From Allobosea sp. (GTDB lineage: Bacteria > Pseudomonadota > Alphaproteobacteria > Rhizobiales > Kaistiaceae), in NCBI GenBank assembly GCA_017307955.1, contig JAFKFV010000007.1, positions 248,001 through 312,000 of the forward strand: 64,000 bases of DNA, read 5' to 3'. The stretch's first letter is position 1; each line of letters opens with the position of its first letter. Shown piece by piece: positions 1 through 11,780 of this stretch. The notes beneath the pieces were generated by a model. That model was not told the origin of the DNA. It saw nothing but the letters and a program-made list of their open reading frames with translations, and did not search any database. Position numbers and translations under genes: made by a program.

Positions 1-63
1 GCAGCCCGCCAGCAAGATGCAGGCGAACACCGACCCGATACGCAGCACTGGGCCCTTGAACAT
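1..63 (-). CDS. Lipoprotein, N-terminal fragment (cut by window edge)
   Basis: The minus strand opens with ATG at 63 and reads a 21-residue prolipoprotein signal: Met-Phe-Lys-Gly at the start, a hydrophobic core (VFACILLAG) and a final Cys, so the lipobox LAGC ends exactly at the window edge. The mature protein is therefore outside the window and its function cannot be told. It is divergent from the GntR gene at 341. A short inverted repeat (AGCCGG-CGA-CCGGCT, 125-139) lies in its probable leader. No strong Shine-Dalgarno is visible. Confidence 0.6.
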   Translation of the reverse strand, partial: MFKGPVLRIGSVFACILLAGC

Positions 64-340
64 ATGCCTAGAATGCGATGGGCCGTCTTAAGGAAGGGTC
101 AACCAGACAAGGCCGGAGCGGATGAGCCGGCGACCGGCTGGATCATGTATACATGACAGCGCGGCGCCGGTGGCCATATCTATCGGCGAGGGATCGGAAA
201 GACTGCTCTTCCGCAGCGCAATCTGATGAGAATCGCGGCATTTCGAGCGACTTCTTTCAGCAATTCCCAGGATTGGCGGCCGCAATCTTGTATACTAGGC
301 TTGCTTCCGAAATGACGGATGCGGTCCAGGAGGTCGGATC
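64..340. other. Divergent intergenic region with two GTATAC-centred sites
   Basis: The region separates the lipoprotein start from the GntR gene. It holds two GTATAC cores, at 147-152 and 290-295, centres 143 bp apart. The right one forms TATACT at 291-296, a plausible -10 for the GntR gene. A good Shine-Dalgarno (AGGAGG, about 328-333) precedes the ATG at 341. I see no gene here. Confidence 0.5.
143..156. promoter_or_regulatory. Perfect 14-bp palindrome, candidate GntR (FadR-subfamily) operator
   Basis: TCATGTATACATGA reads the same on both strands. FadR-subfamily GntR regulators commonly bind short palindromes of this size with TNGTNNNACNA or GTATAC cores, and a gene of this subfamily starts at 341, so autoregulation and control of the divergent lipoprotein gene is a reasonable inference. 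It also contains a TATACA that could be a minus-strand -10. Confidence 0.45.
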
Positions 341-1057
341 ATGAACCGGTCGGACGCATCGCAGACGAGCGGTCGAGGCGGCCGCATCTATGCGGTGCTG
401 CGCCAGGCGGTCGTCGACCAGGCGCTGCCGCCGGGGACGAAACTGCCCGAGGACGCGCTCGGGGCGGAGTTTGGCGTCAGCCGCACGATCGTGCGCGCGG
501 CGCTTCAGCGTCTCGCCGCCGACGGGCTGGTCGAGATGAAGACGAAGCGCACGGCGACCGTCGCGCGGCCGAGCCTCGAGGAGGCGCGGGCGGTGTTCGA
601 GGTTCGCCGCTGCCTGGAGCGGGAAGTGGTGCGGCTCGTCGCGGCGCGCTGGAGCGACACGCTGCGCGATACGCTCGCCGCCCATATCGCGGCCGAGGAC
701 GAGGCGGCGCGCCGGCAGGACGGGCCGGCGACGATCCGGCTCGCGGCGGAATTCCATGTGCGGCTCGCGGCGATGGCCGGGAACAAGCTGCTCGAGCGCT
801 ATGTCGGCGAGGTCGTGTCGCGCTGCTCGCTGATCCTGGCGGTGTTCGGCCGGCCGCATCGCTCGGAATGCGCGATCGGCGAGCATCGCAGCGTGCTGGA
901 GGCGCTGCAACGCGGCGACGCGGCGGCGGCGATCGCGGCGATGGAGGCGCATGTCAGCCTCGTCGAGCAGCGCGGCGTCGGCGGCGAGAGCGAAAGCGAG
1001 GCCGATCTTGGCGTGATCCTCTCGCGCTATCTCGGCAGGCAGGGCGGCGACGCCTAG
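341..1057 (+). CDS. GntR family transcriptional regulator, FadR/FCD subfamily
   Basis: A 238-residue regulator. The N-terminal winged helix (about residues 12-75) contains the GntR core GTKLPEDALGAEFGVSRT and a recognition helix ending in LVEMKTKRTATV. The rest is an all-helical FCD ligand domain with the metal/ligand histidines in FHVRLAAMAGN and EHRSVLEAL, typical of regulators that bind small carboxylates or amines. Length fits the family (220-250). AGGAGG lies 8 bases before the ATG. The next gene, 124 bp downstream on the same strand, is a BMP-type binding protein, so its ligand may be what that protein captures. The ligand is not identifiable. Confidence 0.9.
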   Translation: MNRSDASQTSGRGGRIYAVLRQAVVDQALPPGTKLPEDALGAEFGVSRTIVRAALQRLAADGLVEMKTKRTATVARPSLEEARAVFEVRRCLEREVVRLVAARWSDTLRDTLAAHIAAEDEAARRQDGPATIRLAAEFHVRLAAMAGNKLLERYVGEVVSRCSLILAVFGRPHRSECAIGEHRSVLEALQRGDAAAAIAAMEAHVSLVEQRGVGGESESEADLGVILSRYLGRQGGDA

Positions 1058-1181
1058 GCGCGAGACAACCGATTTCCGGCGGAAGCCCCTGGGAAAGGCT
1101 CCGCCCCCCTGCCGGACGACGCGCCGCAGAAGCGCGCTCCGGACGAGCCAGAGCGAACGATACGACGAGGAGACTGCGTAA

Positions 1182-2285
1182 ATGACATTCTCGAGACGAA
1201 CCCTTCTCAAAGGCGCGGGCCTCGGTGCGCTCGCCCTTTCGGCATCGGCCCTGCCGTTGCGGGCGCGGGCGGCCGGCAACCTCACCATCGGCCTCATCTA
1301 TGTCGGGCCGCGCGATGATTTCGGCTGGAACCAGGCCCATGCCGTCGGCGCCGCGGCGCTGAAGTCGATCCCGGGCGTGACCGTCGTCGAGGAAGAGAAT
1401 GTCCCCGAGACGAGCGCCGTCTCGAAGACCATGGAATCGATGATCGAGCTCGACGGCGCGACGCTGCTGTTCCCGACCTCGTTCGGCTATTTCGATCCCT
1501 TCATGATCGACGCCGCCAAGAAATATCCCGATGTCGAGTTCCGCCACCCGACCTCGCTCTGGGATCCGAAGAAGCATCCGATGAATCTCGGCGGCTACTT
1601 CTGCTATCTCGACCAGGCGCATTACGTGAACGGCATCGCCGCCGGCCTTTCGACGACGTCGAACAAGATCGGCTACATCGCCGCCAAGCCGATCGCCCTC
1701 GTGCTGCGCAACATCAACGCCTTCACCACCGGCGTGCGCAAGGTCAACCCGAATGCCGAGGTGCGCCTCATCATCACCGGCGAATGGTCGCTGCCGGTGC
1801 GCGAGGCCGAGGCGGCGAACGCGCTGGCCGATGCCGGCTGCGACGTCATCGCCTGCCACGTCGACAGCCCGAAGGTGATCGTCGAAACGGCCGAGAAGCG
1901 CGGCGTGAAGAGCGTCGGCCACAATGCCGACCAGTCGTCGCTGGCCCCGAAGGGCTTCATCACCGGCGCGGAGCTGAAATGGGGCACGGTCTATACGGCC
2001 TACGCTGACCTGCTCACCAAGGGCGAGAAGCTGCCGAACGAGAATTATGGCGGCTATGACCGCGACATGGTCCAGAGCACGGCCTTCGGCGCCGGCGCGA
2101 CGGACCGGGCGAAGGCGGCCGCGCTCGCCGCGATCGAGGAACTGAAGGCCGGCACGCCCTATTTCATCGGGCCGATCAAGTCGAACACCGGCAAGCTGAT
2201 CAGCGCCGAGACGATCGAGCTCTACGATCCGAGCCTCTGGGGCACCGACTATCTCGTCGAGGGCGTCATCGGCTCGATCACCTGA
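1182..2285 (+). CDS. BMP family ABC transporter substrate-binding protein
   Basis: A 367-residue periplasmic binding protein of the basic membrane protein (PnrA/Med) family, which binds nucleosides, purine derivatives or related solutes. It starts with a twin-arginine signal (SRRTLLKGAG, then AxA cleavage near RARAAG). The mature part begins LTIGLIYVGPRDDFGWNQAH, the family start with a conserved aromatic ligand loop, and later has GTVYTAYADLL near the C terminus. GAGGAG precedes the ATG by about 10 bases. Permease and ATPase partners of the family normally follow but here the next gene is opposite and unrelated, so this is an orphan in the window. Regulation by the GntR gene upstream is inferred. 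Confidence 0.88.
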   Translation: MTFSRRTLLKGAGLGALALSASALPLRARAAGNLTIGLIYVGPRDDFGWNQAHAVGAAALKSIPGVTVVEEENVPETSAVSKTMESMIELDGATLLFPTSFGYFDPFMIDAAKKYPDVEFRHPTSLWDPKKHPMNLGGYFCYLDQAHYVNGIAAGLSTTSNKIGYIAAKPIALVLRNINAFTTGVRKVNPNAEVRLIITGEWSLPVREAEAANALADAGCDVIACHVDSPKVIVETAEKRGVKSVGHNADQSSLAPKGFITGAELKWGTVYTAYADLLTKGEKLPNENYGGYDRDMVQSTAFGAGATDRAKAAALAAIEELKAGTPYFIGPIKSNTGKLISAETIELYDPSLWGTDYLVEGVIGSIT

Positions 2286-2324
2286 GCCCGCAAGCCATGG
2301 CCGGCGGCGGGCGAGATCCCGCCG

Positions 2325-3299
2325 TCAGGCCTTCTTCTGCATCGCCTTGACGCTGCCGAGCCTCTGGCGGGCCTCCGCCTCGGAGAGCTCGGCATAGGCG
2401 GCTTCGACGGCCAGGGTCTGCGCCAGCGGATGGCCGAAGCGGCGGCCGCGAATGCGGGCGATCACCGAGAAGGTGCTGTCGGGCACGCCGGCGGCGCGGC
2501 AAAGCACGGCGAGCAGCGTCGGATCCGGCCGCGCGATCAGGCGGCTGACGAGATCGGGCGGCAGACCGGCATGGGCCGCGAGCAGCATGGCGACCTCCAG
2601 CATGCGGTCATGCGATGCGATGGCCGCGATCGCTTCGGCGACCGGGGGCGGCGCCGCGGCCGGCTCGGTGCTCCGATCGGCGCGCTGCGGAAAGGCGATC
2701 ACACGAGGCGTGCCACCAGCGTCGCGGCGCGATGCGCGCTTGCGGCGCGGCGTCGGCGCGAAGGCGATGACGTCGGCGGCGCCGCGAAGCTCGGCCGCGC
2801 CCTCGCCGCAGGCGGCGACGATGCGGGCGAGGCATTTGCGCGACAGGCGCGCTGACCGATTGGCGGCGACCGCGCGGCAGAGCGCCGGCCCGCCCTTGGC
2901 CACCAGCGCATCGGTCACGCGTTCCGAAAGACCCGCCCGCGCGGCGACGGCCGCGAGGCCGCCCTCGTCGAGGCGGGCGACGAGATCCACGAGATCATCG
3001 TCGGAAAGCACGGTCGAGGATTGAAGCAGCGGGCCGGCGAGCGGTCCACCCGCGCCGGCGAGCCGCAGCACCAGCGCGTGCGGCGCCGTCGAAAGATCGG
3101 CCAACAGCGCGCCTGCGCGCGGCTTGGCGGTGTCGGGCAGGCAGGCGACGAGATAGACGACGATATCGCTGAACACCTCGCCGAGCGCGAGTTCGGCCCT
3201 GGCTCCGGCCGCGCGATAGAGGTCGATGACGGCTGCCAGCAGCGCTTCCCGGCGGGCCGGTGCACGATCGCGGGCGAGTCGCGTCAGTTCCTCAAGCAT
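2325..3299 (-). CDS. DUF2336 domain-containing protein
   Basis: A 324-residue, Ala/Arg/Leu-rich, all-helical protein with repeated helical hairpins resembling HEAT-like repeats, the form of the alphaproteobacterial DUF2336 family. The central part (about residues 185-240) is a basic, low-complexity linker. No signal peptide or catalytic motif is seen. DUF2336 proteins have been linked to signalling and motility in some alphaproteobacteria but have no defined biochemical role. Start taken at MLEELTRLARD (3299), preceded by GAGG; an in-frame start at 3350 is possible but lacks a ribosome site. Convergent with the BMP gene. Confidence 0.7.
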   Translation of the reverse strand: MLEELTRLARDRAPARREALLAAVIDLYRAAGARAELALGEVFSDIVVYLVACLPDTAKPRAGALLADLSTAPHALVLRLAGAGGPLAGPLLQSSTVLSDDDLVDLVARLDEGGLAAVAARAGLSERVTDALVAKGGPALCRAVAANRSARLSRKCLARIVAACGEGAAELRGAADVIAFAPTPRRKRASRRDAGGTPRVIAFPQRADRSTEPAAAPPPVAEAIAAIASHDRMLEVAMLLAAHAGLPPDLVSRLIARPDPTLLAVLCRAAGVPDSTFSVIARIRGRRFGHPLAQTLAVEAAYAELSEAEARQRLGSVKAMQKKA

Positions 3300-3593
3300 C
3301 GTCGCCTCGCAAGCCTCGTTCGGATGGCGAGAGTGTGCCAGCCAACTCATAAGGAACGATTGCGCGATCCGGTAAATTTCAGGGTCAAACTGTTGCGATT
3401 CGGCCGGCGCAACGAATTGCCCCCATGCCGCCTGCTGCGCTGCGGCAGGAGAACTTTGTTCCCCGGCTCAGGCCGCTTTTGGTACGCTTTCACCGGGTTG
3501 ATCGCAGCAAGCGGCCCGAAACCGCTTTGCCGGCGCGGCCGGATCGATTAAGCTTTGTGGCGAAATAGGGACACGACAAGAGAGACCCGGGAG
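3300..3593. other. Intergenic region without a recognisable gene
   Basis: About 290 bp divergent between the DUF2336 gene and the small membrane protein at 3600. The composition is less GC-biased than the genes around it, as expected of promoter DNA. I see no open frame with a ribosome site, no strong terminator and no clear palindrome. Confidence 0.5.
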
Positions 3594-3599
3594 ATGCCC

Positions 3600-3683
3600 A
3601 TGAGCCTCGCTCGTCCGATTCAGTTCCTTGCGGTGAGTGCCGCCTTCCTCTTCATTGCCGCCATTGTCGTCGGCGCGCTGTGA
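3600..3683 (+). CDS. Small single-pass membrane protein, 27 residues
   Basis: A very short frame: basic N terminus (MSLARPIQ) followed by one hydrophobic helix (FLAVSAAFLFIAAIVVGAL) that runs to the stop. CGGGAG ends 8 bases before this ATG; an ATG two codons earlier (3594) is too close to that ribosome site. It resembles the small membrane proteins often left out of annotation. No function can be given. It is convergent with azlD. Confidence 0.5.
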   Translation: MSLARPIQFLAVSAAFLFIAAIVVGAL

Positions 3684-3718
3684 CGCCGTTCACAGCGCAA
3701 GGCTGAAGAGAGCTTGTC

Positions 3719-4039
3719 CTAAAGGCCGAATGCGGCGCGCAGCAGCGCGACCGTTCCCATGCCGGCGAGCGCGGCGAGGATGTCGTTGCGCCTCATGAGG
3801 AACACCGCGATCGTCGCGGCGAAGCCGGCATATTCCGCCGGACCGCCATGCGCTGCGATCGGCGCCAGGATCGAGCCCATGATGGCAAGCGGCAGCGCCT
3901 TCAGCCAGGCCTCGACGCGCGGCGTCACGGCCACGAAGCGCATCAGGAAGAATCCCGCGACGCGCGTCATATAGGCCGTCACCGTCATCGCGGCGATGAT
4001 GAGGGCAAGGCCGGCCGGCGTGGAAGGATCGACGCTCAT
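3719..4039 (-). CDS. azlD: AzlD family branched-chain amino acid exporter subunit
   Basis: A 106-residue integral membrane protein with about four hydrophobic segments and the family motif TAYMTRVAGFFLM near residues 21-33. AzlD is the small subunit that works with AzlC to export branched-chain amino acids (or their analogues) across the inner membrane. Its ATG overlaps the stop of azlC by four bases (ATGA at 4036-4039), so the two are translationally coupled. Length is normal for the family. Confidence 0.85.
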   Translation of the reverse strand: MSVDPSTPAGLALIIAAMTVTAYMTRVAGFFLMRFVAVTPRVEAWLKALPLAIMGSILAPIAAHGGPAEYAGFAATIAVFLMRRNDILAALAGMGTVALLRAAFGL

Positions 4040-4761
4040 GGCGCGGCCTCCTCCTGCTTCGGCTTCCGCGGCATGAAGGCCGCGAAAAGGCTGCCCGCGA
4101 GGCCACCCGCCAGCACATGCCAGGAGCCGCCGACATAGCGGTCGAAGACGAAGGCGACCGCCGCGCCGATCGCGAAGGGCAGGAGATCGCCCCTGCCCTT
4201 CCAGAAGCCGCAGGCGAGCGACAGGAAGAAGGCCGGCAGGAAGAAATCGAGGCCGAGCCGGCGCGGATCGCCGAGCAGGCCGCCGAAGCCGGCGCCCGCG
4301 ATCGTCCCGGCGAGCCATCCCACCATGCAGGCAGCGCCCATGCCGATGAAGACCGCGACATCGTGACGGCCCGCGTCGCGCTCGCGCATCGCCGTCGCCC
4401 AGTTGGGATCGACGAGCAGGAACAGCGACGGATAGGCGATCCAGGGCGAGACGCCCCGCATCCAGGGCTGGATGGCCGCGCCGAACAGGACATAGCGCGC
4501 ATTCATGGCCACGACGGCGACGACCGTCGCGAGCAGCAGGTCGGGCGCGCCCCAGGAATGCACGGCGAGGAGCTGAGCCGTCCCGGAAAAGACGAAAGCG
4601 CTCATCGCGGTGGCGCCGACGACCGGCAGCCCGACGCCCTCGGCCAGCACGCCGAACACGGCGCCGAAGGCGATCATGCCCGGCAGAAGGCCGATGCCCT
4701 CCATGAAACCGCGCATGAACCCGTCGCGGGTGAACCGGCTGGCATGTTCGGTGTCGGCCAT
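4036..4761 (-). CDS. azlC: AzlC family ABC-type permease, branched-chain amino acid export
   Basis: The large partner of AzlD, 241 residues from the ATG at 4761. It has the N-terminal family signature GLLPGMIAFGAVFGVLAEG and several further membrane spans (e.g. FFLPAFFLSLACGFW). An in-frame TTG at 4791 would add ten residues but has no better ribosome site, so the ATG is preferred. Divergent from the GT90 gene at 4925. Confidence 0.88.
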   Translation of the reverse strand: MADTEHASRFTRDGFMRGFMEGIGLLPGMIAFGAVFGVLAEGVGLPVVGATAMSAFVFSGTAQLLAVHSWGAPDLLLATVVAVVAMNARYVLFGAAIQPWMRGVSPWIAYPSLFLLVDPNWATAMRERDAGRHDVAVFIGMGAACMVGWLAGTIAGAGFGGLLGDPRRLGLDFFLPAFFLSLACGFWKGRGDLLPFAIGAAVAFVFDRYVGGSWHVLAGGLAGSLFAAFMPRKPKQEEAAP

Positions 4762-4924
4762 GATGGAAGCTCGATGGATCGGCGCCGGCAAGCGGCCCCT
4801 GATGTCGGGTATCGGCTGTGCCTATCCGAAACGCGCAGTCGCTGCCAGCGTTGCTTCGCCGCAATTTGCCTGCCGCAATCGCGCATCGTAAAGAACCCGC
4901 CGATCAAGATGTGAGGACGGGCGA

Positions 4925-5926
4925 ATGGCGAAGGCTGGCCGATCGGCGCCGGATCTCGGGCGGACCTGGCGGCGCGCGAGCTTCTATATTCGCGGCGTCA
5001 CGCGCGATGCCCTGCCCTATGCCGTCTACGAGCGCCGCCTCCAGCGCATCTTCGACCAGCTTTCAAAGACGCCGCCTTCGGATGACATCATCCGGCGCGT
5101 CAACTACTGCAACAAGCTGGATACCCCGTCGCGGCTCACCGAGAGCCGCCGCATCCGCGATATCCCCGTCCGGCCGTCGACCTATTATTCCTACGACCTC
5201 AAGCAATATGCCAAGTATTTCGGCGGCGACGCCGCGCTCCGATACTTCTTCGGCGACCTGATCACCGTTCCGCCCGAGCCGACCATCGTCAAGAGCCGGC
5301 CGATCCATGGCGACAATCGCAATTCGGTTCTGTTCAAGCTCGACAAGCTCCGGCATTTCACGCTGCATCGCGATCCCGTCGCCTTCGACGACAAGCGCAA
5401 GAGCGCGGTCTGGCGCGGCGCCATCGCCGATCATTCGGGCCTTCGCGATGCGCTGGTGCGGCGTTTTCACGATCACAAGGTGCACGATATCGGCCATGTC
5501 GGCCGCGCGCATGCCGGCATCGCGCCGAAGCCCTATCTCGCCATCGCCGACCAGCTCCGCCACCGCTACCTAATCTCGGTCGAAGGCTATGACGTCGCGA
5601 CCAATCTGAAATGGATCCTCGCCTCGCAGTCGCTCTGCCTGATGCCGAGGCCGCTCTACGAGACCTGGTTCATGGAGGGGACGCTGGTGCCGGGGCGGCA
5701 TTTCGTCGAGCTACGGCCGGATTTCGCCGATCTCGAGGAAGTCGTCGCCTATTACGACCGCAACGAGGACGAGGCGCGGGCGATCATCGCCGAGGCCAAC
5801 CGCCATGTCGCGACGTTCCAGGACGAGGAAAACGAGCGGCTCGTCTCGCTGCTGGTGCTCCAGAAATATCTGGAACGGACGGGACAACGCCCGCCGATGC
5901 CGTGGTCGCATCTTTTCGGCGGCTGA
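4925..5926 (+). CDS. Glycosyltransferase family 90 protein (LpsA-like)
   Basis: A 333-residue cytoplasmic enzyme of the CAP10/GT90 family. Seen motifs: PIHGDNRNSVLFKLDKLRHF (about residues 122-141), KSAVWRGA with the donor-binding Trp-Arg, and the C-terminal LISVEGYDVATNLKWILASQ, the conserved block that carries the acidic/Asn residues of the active site. Rhizobial LpsA proteins of this family add sugars to the lipopolysaccharide core, so an LPS role is likely though sugar and acceptor are unknown. AGGACGGGCGA precedes the ATG. Its stop lies 3 bp from the end of the convergent methionine synthase gene. Confidence 0.85.
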   Translation: MAKAGRSAPDLGRTWRRASFYIRGVTRDALPYAVYERRLQRIFDQLSKTPPSDDIIRRVNYCNKLDTPSRLTESRRIRDIPVRPSTYYSYDLKQYAKYFGGDAALRYFFGDLITVPPEPTIVKSRPIHGDNRNSVLFKLDKLRHFTLHRDPVAFDDKRKSAVWRGAIADHSGLRDALVRRFHDHKVHDIGHVGRAHAGIAPKPYLAIADQLRHRYLISVEGYDVATNLKWILASQSLCLMPRPLYETWFMEGTLVPGRHFVELRPDFADLEEVVAYYDRNEDEARAIIAEANRHVATFQDEENERLVSLLVLQKYLERTGQRPPMPWSHLFGG

Positions 5927-5929
5927 GCC

Positions 5930-8608
<2,679 letters not shown>

Positions 8609-8679
8609 GAGCGAGCTTTGCTGGTTGCGGCGCCCTGGCTCGGGCTTGATGCGCAAGGATAGAGGTTTTCCGGCCGCCG

Positions 8680-9741
8680 TCACGCCGCCGCGGTGAAGGG
8701 CTCGAGGCCCGACAGGCGAAGCTGCGGCGCCACCTCGGGGATGCGGCGTGGCGCGAGGCCCTCGACGGCATGCGCGATGGCGCCAATATGGTCCGGCGTC
8801 GTGCCGCAGCAGCCGCCGACGATGTTGACGAGGCCGGAGCGCGCGAACTCGCCGACGAGCTTCGCCATCGCCTCGGGGCTTTCGTCATATTCGCCGAATT
8901 CGTTCGGCAGCCCGGCATTCGGATAGGCGCAGACGAGTGTGTCGGCGACGCGGCCGATCTCGTCGATATGAGCGCGCATCTCGCGGGCGCCGAGGGCGCA
9001 GTTGAGGCCGATCGAGAATGGCCGGGCATGGCGCAGCGAATACCAGAAGGCGGTCGGCGTCTGGCCGGAAAGCGTGCGGCCCGAGAGATCGGTGATCGTG
9101 CCGGAGATCATCACCGGCAGGCTGACGCCCTTCTCCTCGAACACATCCTCGACCGCGGCGACGGCCGCCTTGGCGTTCAGCGTGTCGAAGATGGTCTCGA
9201 TCAGGATGAGATCGGCGCCGCCATCGACGAGGCCGCGCGCCGCCTCGGCATAGGCCGCGCGCAATTCGTCGAAGGTCACGGCGCGGAAGCCGGGATTGTT
9301 GACGTCGGGCGAGATCGAGGCGGTGCGGTTGGTCGGCCCGATGGCGCCGGCGACGAAGCGCGGCCGGCCGGTCGCGGCGGCAACGGCATCGGCGGCGCGG
9401 CGGGCAATGCGCGCGCCCTCGAAATTCAGCTCATAGGCGAGCGCCTCCATCCCGTAATCGGCCTGCGCGATCGAGGTCGACGAGAAGGTGTTGGTCTCCA
9501 CGATATCGGCGCCGGCTTCGAAATACTGCCGGTGGATGGCCTCGACGGCGTCCGGCCGCGTCAGGATCAAGAGATCGTTGTTGCCCTTCAGATCACGCGG
9601 CCAGTCCTTGAACCGCTCGCCGCGGAAATCGGCCTCGGTGAGCTTCAGGCGCTGGATCATGGTGCCCATCGCGCCGTCGAGCACGAGGATGCGCCTGGCG
9701 GCCTCGGCGGCGAGAACTGCAGATCTGGCTGATGCGCTCAT
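8680..9741 (-). CDS. metH: Methionine synthase homocysteine-binding module (Hcy methyltransferase)
   Basis: 353 residues equal to the N-terminal barrel of MetH. Seen: [12 protein letters not shown] at the start, [16 protein letters not shown], the first zinc cysteine in GLNCALGA and the Cys pair in [11 protein letters not shown] near the C terminus, so the zinc/homocysteine site is intact. The strong AAAAGGAAAA 8 bases before the ATG at 9741 fixes the start. In most bacteria this domain is fused to the next three; here the break falls exactly at the domain boundary. Both genes lie in an operon with metF. Confidence 0.93.
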   Translation of the reverse strand: MSASARSAVLAAEAARRILVLDGAMGTMIQRLKLTEADFRGERFKDWPRDLKGNNDLLILTRPDAVEAIHRQYFEAGADIVETNTFSSTSIAQADYGMEALAYELNFEGARIARRAADAVAAATGRPRFVAGAIGPTNRTASISPDVNNPGFRAVTFDELRAAYAEAARGLVDGGADLILIETIFDTLNAKAAVAAVEDVFEEKGVSLPVMISGTITDLSGRTLSGQTPTAFWYSLRHARPFSIGLNCALGAREMRAHIDEIGRVADTLVCAYPNAGLPNEFGEYDESPEAMAKLVGEFARSGLVNIVGGCCGTTPDHIGAIAHAVEGLAPRRIPEVAPQLRLSGLEPFTAAA

Positions 9742-9807
9742 GATCGTTTTCCTTTTCTCAGCCCGCGGTCCAGGGATCAACGAGCCTGAGACCTTGTATT
9801 CTTTGGT

Positions 9808-10737
9808 TCACGCCGCCGCGCTCTCCGGCGCGGCGGGCTTCGCCGGCCGCATGCCGAGGAGGTGGCAGATGGCGTAGACAAGATCGGCGCGGTTCATCGT
9901 GTAGAAATGGAAGTCGGAGACGCCTCGATCGACGAGATCGAAGACCTGCTCGGCGCAGACGGCGGCGGCGACCAGTTGCCGCGTCGCCGCATCCTCCTCG
10001 AGGCCCTCGAAGCGCGCGGCGAACCAGGGCGGCACGCTCGCGCCGGCCTTCTCGGCGAACCGCGCGGTCTGCGTGAAATTCAGCACCGGCACGATGCCGG
10101 GAACGATCGGGATGTCGAGGCCCGCCGCTGCGACGCGGTCGCGATAGGCGGCATAGAGGTCGTTGTCGAAGAAGAATTGCGTGATGGCGCGGGTGGCGCC
10201 GGCATCGACCTTGCGCTTCAGATTGTCGATCTCGGTCGCCCAGTCGGCGCTTTCGGGATGGCGCTCGGGATAGGCGGAAACCGAGACCTCGATCTCGGGA
10301 TGGCGCGAGCGGATGGCGGCGACGAGATCGGCCGAGCGGTCATAGCCGCCCGGATGCGGCCGATAGGCCGTGCCGATGCCCTCGGCCGGATCGCCGCGCA
10401 GCGCCACGATGTGGCGGACGCCGGCTTCGGCATAGGCATCGACGACCGCGTCGACCTCGGCGCGGGTCGCGCCGACGCAGGTGAGATGCGCCGCCGGCTT
10501 CAGCGCCGTCTCGGCGAGAATGCGCGAGACGGTCGCATGCGTGCGCTCGCGGGTCGAGCCGCCGGCGCCATAGGTGACGGAGACGAAACAGGGCGCGAGC
10601 GGCGCCAATCGCTCGATCGAGCGCCACAGCGTTTCCTCCATCGCCTCGGTCTTCGGCGGAAAGAACTCGAACGACACGCGGAGTCCGTCGCTCCCGCTCT
10701 TCGTCCGGCTTGCCCGCGCCGCGGCCTCGCTCATCAT
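9808..10737 (-). CDS. metF: Methylenetetrahydrofolate reductase
   Basis: A 310-residue FAD-dependent TIM barrel that reduces 5,10-methylene-THF to 5-methyl-THF, the methyl donor for MetH. Seen: SFEFFPPKTEAMEETLW with the catalytic Glu, VTYGAGGSTRERT, HLTCVGATRAEVD, ALRGDP, and SVSAYPERHPES. ATGATGA links its start to the stop of the upstream ArsR-methyltransferase gene (10734-10737), indicating translational coupling. The 66-bp gap to metH shows no strong terminator. Confidence 0.95.
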   Translation of the reverse strand: MMSEAAARASRTKSGSDGLRVSFEFFPPKTEAMEETLWRSIERLAPLAPCFVSVTYGAGGSTRERTHATVSRILAETALKPAAHLTCVGATRAEVDAVVDAYAEAGVRHIVALRGDPAEGIGTAYRPHPGGYDRSADLVAAIRSRHPEIEVSVSAYPERHPESADWATEIDNLKRKVDAGATRAITQFFFDNDLYAAYRDRVAAAGLDIPIVPGIVPVLNFTQTARFAEKAGASVPPWFAARFEGLEEDAATRQLVAAAVCAEQVFDLVDRGVSDFHFYTMNRADLVYAICHLLGMRPAKPAAPESAAA

Positions 10738-11741
10738 GCGCTCTCCCAGCCCCGTTCGGCGCCCGCCATGGTGAAGCGCGGATCGCGCACCAGCCACAGC
10801 GTCACCGTGAGTGAATCGGCCCCGGCGCCCGCGCCGAGATCGAGAACCTTTTCCGTTTCGAGCCCCAGCCCGCGCGTCCAGCCGAGCATCGCCTCATGCG
10901 AGAAGCCGAGGCGGCGATGCGCATGCTTCTCGCGCAGGAATTCGAGCCCGTGCGGAGCGAAATCGGCGACGAGCAGTCGCCCGCCCGGCCGCAGCACCCG
11001 CGCCGCCTCGCCGATCGCCTCGGCGGGATCGTCGAGATAATGCAGCACCTGGTGGATGGCGACGAGATCGAAGCTGTCGCGGGCGAAGGGCAGCTTCATG
11101 ATGTCGCCGAGACGGACCTGCGCCTTGGCGACGCCGGCCTTGTCGAGATTGGCCCGCGCCACGGCGAGCATCGCGGTCGAGGCATCGATGCCGACGCCGC
11201 TGCGATAGATCGGCGCGAAGAGTTCTAGCAGCCGACCCGTGCCGGTGCCGATATCGAGGAAACGGTCGATCGGCCGGTCGCCTACCAGCTTCGCCATCGC
11301 CTGCTCGACCGCGGCATCGGGGACATGCAGCGAGCGGATCGTGTCCCAGTCGGCGGCATTGTCGGCGAAATAGCGCGACGCCTCGCTCTGGTGCTGCCGC
11401 TTCACGGCCGCCAGCCATTCACGGTCGCGGACGAGTTCCGGATCGCCGGGATCGGCGACGCCGACGAGGCTCTGCGCGATGCGACGGCCGGGATCGCTTT
11501 CGGCGAGGCGGTAATAGACCCAGGCGCCTTCCGGATAACGCGCGATCAGCCCGCAATCTGCGAGCAGCTTCAGGTGGCGCGAAATGCGCGGCTGCGACTG
11601 GCCGAGGATCGCCGTCAGATCCTTGACCGTCAGTTCGCTGCGGCAAAGGAGCGCCAGGATGCGCAGCCGCGTCGGCTCGCCCGCCGCCTTCAGCGTCGCG
11701 ACCAGCGTCTCCACATCGAGCTTCTCGGCACCGCCGTCCAC
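10734..11741 (-). CDS. ArsR-type regulator fused to a SAM-dependent methyltransferase domain
   Basis: 335 residues. An N-terminal ArsR winged helix (about residues 5-85, with ALGEPTRLRILALL-like helix 2 and QSQPRISRHLKLL as the recognition helix) is followed by a class I methyltransferase fold with FLDIGTGTGRLLELF (motif I) and VLRPGGRLLVADF. No ArsR metal-binding CVC motif is visible. GTG at 11741 follows a perfect GGAGG by 7 bases. Heading the metF-metH operon, it most likely senses SAM or SAH through the methyltransferase domain; ArsR-family regulators of SAH/methionine metabolism (SahR-type) are known, and assigning this one to them is inference. Confidence 0.85.
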   Translation of the reverse strand: MDGGAEKLDVETLVATLKAAGEPTRLRILALLCRSELTVKDLTAILGQSQPRISRHLKLLADCGLIARYPEGAWVYYRLAESDPGRRIAQSLVGVADPGDPELVRDREWLAAVKRQHQSEASRYFADNAADWDTIRSLHVPDAAVEQAMAKLVGDRPIDRFLDIGTGTGRLLELFAPIYRSGVGIDASTAMLAVARANLDKAGVAKAQVRLGDIMKLPFARDSFDLVAIHQVLHYLDDPAEAIGEAARVLRPGGRLLVADFAPHGLEFLREKHAHRRLGFSHEAMLGWTRGLGLETEKVLDLGAGAGADSLTVTLWLVRDPRFTMAGAERGWESA

Positions 11742-11780
11742 GAACAATCCTCCGGAGGCCGCAAGCGCGGCGTCCGCAAG

